NCBI RefSeq assembly: GCF_048572895.1
Contig: NZ_CP183878.1
Coordinates: forward strand, 1-64,000
Source of the DNA: Psychrobacillus sp048572895
Lineage (GTDB): Bacteria > Bacillota > Bacilli > Bacillales_A > Planococcaceae
DNA: 64,000 bases
Direction: 5' to 3'
A model generated the notes under the pieces. It did no database searches, was not told the origin of the DNA, and worked only from the letters and a program-made list of their open reading frames with translations. The position numbers and the translations under genes were made by a program. Every line of letters starts with the position of its first letter. The stretch's first letter is position 1. This document shows, one piece after another, positions 54,286 to 60,919 of this stretch.

Positions 54286-55955
54286 AAATACTAGACGTAG
54301 ATTTATTTCAAGATGGGCTAATGAGAAATATTACAATGTTGGACAGGCTTGGAAGTGAAGTAGAAACAATCCATCGTGCAGTAGAAGGATTAGTAGGGAT
54401 GGAAGACGAACTTAAAGGAGAAGGAGGGAGTGCCATTCGTGCTTTCTATGCAGAATGTCATCTGCCATTACTCCAACAATTTCTCGTTTCGGCTGCTAGT
54501 TATAAGTTAGTGCTTCAACAAATGGAAAGCGCTCTAAATTCCCTCGAACCAGATACATCCGGTCATATTGTGGAGCAATTTCTGGAAGGTGAAGTAGAGC
54601 AGGGACTTACTACAATCGCACAACTGACTGAAAATCTAACGAACGACTCAAACAGTATTATGGACCAGGTCAGCGATATCGTAGCCCTTCCGTATCTGGA
54701 TGATAGTGGAGTACAAGAAGGCGTTCTAGATGCGAAAAGAAAACGAGACGATACAGTAAGTAGGCTTCAAGAATTTGATGCAACACAGACAGCCGCTTTA
54801 CTACCTTTCGAGCAAGACATGCAGGCAATGGATACGTGGATCCATAACATGGAAGAGATGTTCACAAGCAATCTCACGGATATCCACTTCCAAACAGATC
54901 GATGGGCGGAGCTGGTGGTGTGTAGTCGCCCATTAACCATTTCCACACCAAAGATTGAAGGAGAAATGTGCCTACGTGAAGAAGAGGAAGAAAAGTCGGT
55001 TATAGATACTGGTTTAGAAATAGTAGATGGAATTTTAAGTGGTTTATTTGATGTAGGGAAAGACTTTGTTACTGGTATTGTAGATATAGTCCAGGACCCG
55101 AAAGCCACACTGGATGCAACGTTAGAGGCAGTTACTAATCCCGTAGAGACATATAACACGATAAAGTCGGCCATTACTACTTCCTACGAACGTGATATGG
55201 TGGGCGGAGATGCCAATTCCCGTGCTCACTGGGTAACCTATGCATTAGGTACCGTCGCCACCTCCGTAGTTGGAACAAAGGGTGTCGGGGCACTTACCAA
55301 ATCAGGGGTCACTGTAACGAAGGCAGTTGCTCCAAAAGTAGCTGGAGCAGTAAACAATGCATCGGCATCATTAGCTAATCTATTGCCTTACGGACCGCGT
55401 CCACAGTTTGCGATCGCAGGTGAAGTTCCTTATAACACAGTGAATGCACCGGGCTTGAGGGATCGTGTGATTTCTATAGCTAGGGTTGAGAGTGGAGTTA
55501 AGGGTACGGGTAAAAGTAATTTAGAAATCGAATTTACAAAAGAACAACTTGCCACTAAACCGTCATATTCGCCTGTCCTGGATAAATGGACAAAGAAAGG
55601 CGGTACAGTGAAAATTGATGAAGATGGTGCTTGGGTATTTACAAATAAGAAGGAACAGACTGTAAGGTATCCTAATGGTTATCCAGACTTCACGGAATAT
55701 GCACATCCAACTGTTAAGCCGGTAGAAATTGAAATTGCAAGTCCAACCAATCGTCCATTGGATTATAAAAATGCTAATATAGAGGCAGGTTTAAGTAAAG
55801 ATTCTGACCCACCTGTGCCAGCATTAGATAAGCCACCTGTAGGATATATCTGGCATCATCATCAAGATGGGAAAACGATGATTCTAGTAGATAAAGATAT
55901 TCATAGACAATTTACTCATACAGGAGGAGTATCGACAGTTAATGGAAGAAAATAA
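54282..55955 (+). CDS. LXG-domain polymorphic toxin with WHH nuclease tip (557 aa)
   Basis: The N-terminal LXG domain (about 1-200) opens MKILDVDLFQDGLMRN and contains LTTIAQLTENLTNDSNSIMD and VLDAKRKRDDTVSRLQEFD. It directs export by the type VII (ESX-like) secretion route. A central linker (about 200-400) includes YERDMVGGDANSRAHWVTYA. The C-terminal HNH/ENDO VII-type nuclease is of the WHH class: GYIWHHHQDGKTMILV (about 521-536), then HTGG. The target is nucleic acid of competitors. A SUKH immunity gene follows 14 bp later. No T7SS genes are in the window. Confidence 0.92.
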   Translation: MKILDVDLFQDGLMRNITMLDRLGSEVETIHRAVEGLVGMEDELKGEGGSAIRAFYAECHLPLLQQFLVSAASYKLVLQQMESALNSLEPDTSGHIVEQFLEGEVEQGLTTIAQLTENLTNDSNSIMDQVSDIVALPYLDDSGVQEGVLDAKRKRDDTVSRLQEFDATQTAALLPFEQDMQAMDTWIHNMEEMFTSNLTDIHFQTDRWAELVVCSRPLTISTPKIEGEMCLREEEEEKSVIDTGLEIVDGILSGLFDVGKDFVTGIVDIVQDPKATLDATLEAVTNPVETYNTIKSAITTSYERDMVGGDANSRAHWVTYALGTVATSVVGTKGVGALTKSGVTVTKAVAPKVAGAVNNASASLANLLPYGPRPQFAIAGEVPYNTVNAPGLRDRVISIARVESGVKGTGKSNLEIEFTKEQLATKPSYSPVLDKWTKKGGTVKIDEDGAWVFTNKKEQTVRYPNGYPDFTEYAHPTVKPVEIEIASPTNRPLDYKNANIEAGLSKDSDPPVPALDKPPVGYIWHHHQDGKTMILVDKDIHRQFTHTGGVSTVNGRK

Positions 55956-55969
55956 GGGAGGATATTAAA

Positions 55970-56419
55970 ATGGTCAAAATTGAAGGTTCTCATAAGAAAC
56001 TTACTATAGAAGAAATTAAACAGTTTGAAAAAGATACTGGAGTCAAATTAACAAAAAAATACACTGAATTTTTACTTAAATGGAATGGTGGATACCCGAA
56101 AGAAAGTATATTTACTATTACTGATAAAATGGGGAAAAGCGTTTTGAATGTATTTAATGGAATAGGTGAAATGTATGATAACTTAGAGAAAGTTATAGAC
56201 ATATATGAATTTAGACTTACCAAAGGCTTTATACCAATAGCAGATGATTCAGCGGGCAACGTTATATGCTTAGGTACAGAGGAACCTTATTACGACAAGA
56301 TTTATTTTTGGGATCATGAACAAGAACCGGAAGATCCTGATGATATGAGTAATATGTATTTTTTAGCAAATGATATTGATGAATTCTTAGATAATTTATA
56401 TGAGGACACAGAGGAATAA
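55970..56419 (+). CDS. SMI1/KNR4 (SUKH) family immunity protein (149 aa)
   Basis: SUKH-fold features are KLTIEEIKQFEKDTGVKLTK, then YTEFLLKWNGGYP (about 10-46), then GFIPIADDSAGNVICLGTEE (about 83-102) and YFWDHEQE. SUKH proteins commonly neutralise HNH-type nuclease toxins. It lies 14 bp after the LXG-WHH gene with GGGAGG ahead, so it is the cognate immunity protein (strong inference from position). The tail is acidic. Confidence 0.9.
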   Translation: MVKIEGSHKKLTIEEIKQFEKDTGVKLTKKYTEFLLKWNGGYPKESIFTITDKMGKSVLNVFNGIGEMYDNLEKVIDIYEFRLTKGFIPIADDSAGNVICLGTEEPYYDKIYFWDHEQEPEDPDDMSNMYFLANDIDEFLDNLYEDTEE

Positions 56420-56982
56420 AAAGAAGTATTAGCAATGAAGAACATTATACGCTAATTATAAAGCACTTGATTGTTTAATAGGCAACAAGTGCTTTTGTGG
56501 TGAGAAATTTATGTTTTAGGGAATGCTTATGACAAAACAATAGACCATGGAATTGGGAGAAAAAATTTGAGGAGTGAAGATACATGGCAGTTTTTGTATT
56601 GATGTTGAAGGAACTTGGGGACAAGACAGGGCAGTATATATCTATATGGATCAAATGAGAATTCAATGGGGTAAATTGAGTATGATAAAAAAATAGGGTT
56701 ATCAACCAACTCTCGCCAATTGATTCACAAGAGTTCGCTGATGATTTCTTCTTTAAGAGAGCAGGAAGACGTCTTTCAAGAATAATTATTAAAGAGAATC
56801 AGAACTTTGTTGACCGAACAACTACAGAATCTTGATAAGTGCTAAAGATTTTAGTGGTTTTTTATTAAATTTTGGTATGTAAGAAAGTAGCATAGCGTTT
56901 GAACCTTGATGGGCTATATCCTTTCAAGGTTTTAATATTTTTAATAACTTGGTGGTAAACAAACTAGATTTGTAGCCAGATT
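56420..56982. pseudogene. Debris of accessory genes between toxin units
   Basis: No intact gene. Two scraps are visible. 56584-56658 has GAGGAG then MAVFVLMLKELGDK..., a short frame related to 43170. 56701-56835 is an open stretch, INQLSPIDSQEFADDFFFKR... ending RTTTES, with normal amino-acid use but no start; it looks like the end of a lost toxin or immunity gene. I cannot name either family. Confidence 0.4.
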
Positions 56983-57032
56983 AGGGTACCAGGTTCTAAA
57001 ACAATTCTATATTGTATTAGAACCTGGTACCT
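56983..57032. repeat. GGTTCTAA palindrome, copy 2, at the broken end of the LXG stub
   Basis: GGGTACCAGGTTCTAAAACAA pairs with TTGTATTAGAACCTGGTACC. It ends 8 bp before the point where homology to the intact LXG gene begins (57041), so it may mark the deletion or insertion junction. Confidence 0.82.
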
Positions 57033-57040
57033 TTCACTTT

Positions 57041-58209
57041 AGTGGTGTACAAGAAGGCGTTTTAGATGCAAAAAGAAAACGAGACGATACAGTAAGCAGA
57101 CTTCAAGAATTTGATGCAACACAGAAAGCAGCCTTACTATCTTTCGAGCAAGATATGCAGGCAATGGATACGTTGATCCGTAACATGGAAGAGATGTTCA
57201 CAAGTAATCTCACGGATATTCATTTTCAAACAGATCGATGGGCGGAGCTGGTGGCATGTAGTCGCCCATTAGCCATTTCCACACCGAAAATTGAAGGAGA
57301 AATGTGCCTACGTGAAGAAGAGGTAGAAAAGTCGGTTGTAGATACTGGTTTAGAAATAGTAGATGGAATTTTAAGTGGTTTATTTGATGTGGGAAAAGAT
57401 TCGGTTACAGGTATTGTAGATATATTCCAAGACCCGATAGCCACGTTGGAAGCTACAGTAGAGGCTGTAACTAATCCTGAAGAGACATATAACACAATAA
57501 AATCGGTCATCACCACTTCCTATGAACGCGATATGGTGGGCGGTGATGCCAATTCCCGTGCTCACTGGGTAACCTATGCATTAGGCACGGTTGCCACTTA
57601 AGTAGTTGGAACAAAAGGTGTCGGTGCACTTACCAAATCAGGGGTCACGGTCACAAAGGCAGTTGCTCCAAAAGTAGTCGGGGCTGCCAACAATGCCTCG
57701 GACTCATTAGCTAATCTATTACCCTACGGACCCCGTACACAGTTTGTGATCGCAGGTGAAGTTCCTTATAACACAGTGAATGCGGCGGGCTTAAGGGATC
57801 AGGTGATTTCTATAGCTAGGGTGGAGAGTGGAGTTAAGGGTACCTGTGGAACAGCTAAAATGTAGATCAAATTGATTACGGAGCTTATTTAAAAAAGAAC
57901 TTAGGGGATCCTCCAAGTGATATGTACGATCCTCATGCACATCATATTGTATTTAAAAAAGGAAATGGGGTATCTCAAAAGGAATTAGTGAAAGAAGGCC
58001 AAGAAATATTAAAAGAATATGACATTGACCCTATTCTGGGACTTAAAAATCTAGTTTGGGCTCCTAATAGAGTTAAAGGTCAACACGGGATTGAAGCCCT
58101 TAGTAATGTTGTTGATAATATTAAAAAAGTAAGGGATGCTGGCGGCGATAGAGATGATATGGTGGAAATGCTAAATAAACTTGGTGATGTTGCAAAAAGG
58201 AGGAAGTAA
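57041..58209 (+). pseudogene. Decayed LXG toxin stub fused to an AHH nuclease tip
   Basis: Bases 57041-57843 are colinear, without net indel, with 54705-55507 of the intact LXG gene. The N-terminal third is missing, TAA at 57599 interrupts the frame, and a one-base loss in an A-run near 57857 shifts it. Adding one A would restore reading into NVDQIDYGAYLKKNLGDPPS, then DPHAHHIVFKKGNG. That last part is an AHH-class HNH/ENDO VII nuclease (about 57868-58209), still open from ATG 57922. Homology to the first toxin stops at the toxin-tip boundary. Confidence 0.87.
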
Positions 58210-58213
58210 TTAC

Positions 58214-59362
58214 ATGGACAATAAACTAATTGCTAAAGAAATTCGTTCTGCTATAAAAGATGGTAATGTTCAAAAAGTAGTAGAATTAATCGACTCCAAC
58301 ACAGAAACATTAAACATGGAGACTCCTTTTGGTACTTGGCTTCATGTTGCAGCCTCTAAAGGAAAGCTTGATATAGTACAAAAGCTGGTAGAACTTGGGT
58401 CGGATATTAATAAACTAGGTGGAGTATATGGTGGTGGGGCATTGAATGAAGCTGCTTCTTCTGGACATATCGAGGTAGTGAGATATTTACTATTAAGAGA
58501 AGCAAATTTAGACGTAAGCGAACCAGAAAGAAATCCATTGTTTGGAGCGATTAGCAATGGGCATGTTGATATTGTAAAACTATTAATTAAAAGTGGTATA
58601 GATACAGATATTAAGTACGCTGGCGAATCAAAAGAAGATACGGATGCTTTAACTTTCGCAAGGGAACAAGGTCAAATAGAAATAGTTAAGTTATTGGAAA
58701 ATCCAAATGAGTGCTCCACTACTGCAAGTAAAACAAATGAAAGTAATCAAAACCAACACGATGTGATTTTAGAGCATGTAGCTAAATACTTTGGCGAGGT
58801 TAAAAATACTATAAGTGAAATTGTTCCTGGTAGTAGAGTAGCCGTCAGTATTCATATAATTGCTCCATCCATAAATAAAAATTTCGTAACTCTATTTACT
58901 ACGGGTATGAGTGATGAACCAATGGACTATTCAGAAAAAGAAAGTGGATATAAATATTCGGAGTTGTTATTAAAACTGCCTTCGAATTGGAATGTCGATA
59001 AAGACGATAAGAAAGATCAGAACAATTATTGGCCTCTTGCATGGCTAAGGAAAGTGGCTCATATTCCACATATTTATGACGGATGGATTGAAGAAGGTGT
59101 TATTCTTCCAAATGGAGAACCTCCACAGCCACTTGCATCAAATACAAACTTATCCTGCGTAATGGTGTCTCGTCCTAAAGAGACCGGATTAGATATCGTT
59201 CAAACTAAACAAGGAACAGTAAACGTTTATACACTCATTCCTATTTATGAAGAAGAAAGAATTCTTGCATTGGAAAAAGGGCATGACTATCTAATTAAGA
59301 TAATGAATGACAAAGGAGTCTCAGACGTATTGGATTTAGATAGGATAAATGTTGGTAAATAA
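58214..59362 (+). CDS. Ankyrin-repeat plus SUFU-domain immunity protein (382 aa)
   Basis: Residues about 1-165 form four or so ankyrin repeats (for example THVAASKGKLDIVQKLVELG-like, SSGHIEVVRYLLLREANLD, SNGHVDIVKLLIKSGID). Residues about 185-380 form a suppressor-of-fused-like domain: VTLFTTGMSDEPMDY, SELLLKLPSNWNV, WPLAWLRKVAHIPH. Both are classic polymorphic-toxin immunity modules. It starts 4 bp after the AHH tip with AGGAGG inside the tip's end, so it is most likely the AHH immunity protein and remains intact although its toxin is broken. Confidence 0.87.
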   Translation: MDNKLIAKEIRSAIKDGNVQKVVELIDSNTETLNMETPFGTWLHVAASKGKLDIVQKLVELGSDINKLGGVYGGGALNEAASSGHIEVVRYLLLREANLDVSEPERNPLFGAISNGHVDIVKLLIKSGIDTDIKYAGESKEDTDALTFAREQGQIEIVKLLENPNECSTTASKTNESNQNQHDVILEHVAKYFGEVKNTISEIVPGSRVAVSIHIIAPSINKNFVTLFTTGMSDEPMDYSEKESGYKYSELLLKLPSNWNVDKDDKKDQNNYWPLAWLRKVAHIPHIYDGWIEEGVILPNGEPPQPLASNTNLSCVMVSRPKETGLDIVQTKQGTVNVYTLIPIYEEERILALEKGHDYLIKIMNDKGVSDVLDLDRINVGK

Positions 59363-59428
59363 CAACAGTAACAGCCAGTGTAGTACTTTATAAATTAGTC
59401 ACATTACAAGGATATAAGTGGAGGGTAT

Positions 59429-59472
59429 CGGTTTCTAAAGCAATTGTAAATTGCATTATTGACTGGTCCTTT
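59429..59472. repeat. GGTTCTAA palindrome, worn copy
   Basis: GGTTTCTAAAGCAATTGTAAATTGCATTATTGACTGG-type sequence keeps the spacing and centre of the family with many changes (described here in part: TTCTAAAGCAATT and AATTGCATTA arms). Confidence 0.5.
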
Positions 59473-59493
59473 TATTGATTAAAAATATAGTTG

Positions 59494-59577
59494 ATGATTG
59501 ATGTGGCATCAGATTTAGATGACATTATTGTAATACTAGAAGAGGAAAACAAATTAATTCTAGGAGATAGAGATTAA
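59494..59577 (+). pseudogene. Short acidic gene fragment (27 codons)
   Basis: ATG 59494 opens MIDVASDLDDIIVILEEENK and stops after seven more residues, just before the next ribosome site. There is no clear start signal. It is probably the tail of a lost immunity gene; I do not recognise the family. Confidence 0.3.
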
Positions 59578-59590
59578 AGGAGAAATTAAT

Positions 59591-60026
59591 ATGGGTAAGA
59601 CCCAATCTGCAAAAGACATTAGAAATGCCTTAAAAAGTGGTCAACTAGAAAGCGGCAGCTCAGGGGCATTTAGAGATAGTGGAATATCTTATTAATGCTG
59701 GGATAGATGTTAATGCAGAGGGTGGAACTTTTTCTACAAATGCACTTGAAAGAGTGACTACAAAAGGACATTTAGAAATTGCTAAATATCTAATTAGTCG
59801 GAATGTAGAGATGGATATTAGTGAACCAGATAGAAATCCTCTGTTTGCTGCAATATATGGTGGGCATTTGGAGATTGTAAAATTATTAGTTGAGAAAAAT
59901 ATAAATATATCTATAAAATACTCTGGTGAAATCATGGAAGATATGGATGCCTATTCATTTGCTATAGAAAGAGGACAAACAGAAATTGCTGAATATCTTA
60001 AGCAAAAGCTGAATGAAGAGGAATAA
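59591..60026 (+). pseudogene. Broken ankyrin-repeat immunity gene
   Basis: ATG 59591 after AAAGGAG encodes MGKTQSAKDIRNALKSGQLE, parallel to the start of the neighbouring ankyrin gene. A deletion/frameshift near 59650 then throws it out of frame. The other frame continues KAAAQGHLEIVEYLINAGID and runs to 60026 through three ankyrin repeats, ending YLKQKLNEEE, with no SUFU domain. About one repeat is missing at the junction. It is related to, but distinct from, 58214-59362. Confidence 0.75.
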
Positions 60027-60107
60027 TAAAGAGTTATACAAAGAATAACCCTATCTATAAATGAATAGACTCGTTAATTTAAAGTAGAATTAGAATTTAA
60101 TAAATTA

Positions 60108-60150
60108 GGGTACCAGGTTCTAAAACAATTCTAAATTGTATTAGAACCTG
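60108..60150. repeat. GGTTCTAA palindrome, copy 3
   Basis: GGTACCAGGTTCTAAAACAA pairs with TTGTATTAGAACCTG; the right end is truncated compared with the copy at 56983. Confidence 0.78.
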
Positions 60151-60299
60151 TATTTTATTTTAAAGAATCTTGGCCAGAATCAGAAAGAAATGGTTCAAGA
60201 AGGTATATAAACAAGGCGTGCTTGGTTTAAAAGTGAAATGTAGTCCGAATAATTTACCGCATAATACACAACCTAACCCTGTGTTTAGGAGGTGAACTT

Positions 60300-60491
60300 A
60301 TGACTAATCAAGAAAATAATCAAAATCAAAGAAATAATAAAAGTGTCGCAAAGAGCATCAAAAACACAGCAGGATCTGCATTTGAAACAGTCCATAATGC
60401 TTTAGAGGCTACAGAAAATGTTGCAATGAACACTGTTGATGCAACTAATAATGCTGCAAAGAATTTAACAGGTAATAAAAATAATCGTTAG
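60300..60491 (+). CDS. Small Asn-rich hydrophilic protein (63 aa)
   Basis: A strong AGGAGGTG site, ATG and a downstream terminator support this gene. The protein opens TNQENNQNQRNNKSVAKSIK. A helical middle has heptad-like Ala/Val/Thr spacing (SAFETVHNALEATENVAMNT), and the end is Asn/Lys-rich. It has no signal or membrane helix. It could be a small stress or spore protein; I do not recognise it. Confidence 0.65.
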   Translation: MTNQENNQNQRNNKSVAKSIKNTAGSAFETVHNALEATENVAMNTVDATNNAAKNLTGNKNNR

Positions 60492-60529
60492 ACTAAAAAT
60501 TGTGCAATTTACAAGAACAATGTTAGATA

Positions 60530-60552
60530 AAAACGCCCATTGGGCGTTTTTT
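60530..60552 (+). terminator. Terminator of the small Asn-rich gene
   Basis: AAAACGCCCA and TGGGCGTTTT pair with almost no loop and are followed by TT. Confidence 0.75.
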
Positions 60553-60865
60553 GTTATTCACTCATTCTACATGTAGCAGTATGGAAAAGAAATACAAACA
60601 AGTTTATATGTACGATTCAGAAACGTGCAATTAAAATACAATGCCAAAAGAGATGTTAGAGGATTTATATGTTCTACATTATAAGTATGAGGAAAGTAGC
60701 ATTCCCTTAGAATTATTCTTCTCTTGAATTTGTTTTCTTATGCTGTTTATTTACATGAAAATTGTCGATTTCCCGGGAAATATTTCGAATTACATCTAAA
60801 CCTTTTCTTTTTACATTACCTGCAGATATATTTTAGGTGGGAGACCAGTATTATTACTTTATGAT
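60553..60865. other. Intergenic region, nothing recognised
   Basis: About 310 bp without a coding frame that has a start signal, and without a repeat of the families seen elsewhere. Confidence 0.4.
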
Positions 60866-60906
60866 AAAAAAGTATCTTCACAGTAAAACTTCTGTTGAAG
60901 ATACTC
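60866..60906 (-). terminator. Terminator of the helicase gene
   Basis: On the minus strand AGTATCTTCAACAG pairs with CTGTGAAGATACT (one bulge) and is followed by TTTTTT. Confidence 0.85.
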
Positions 60907-60919
60907 CTTTGCATTCTTA

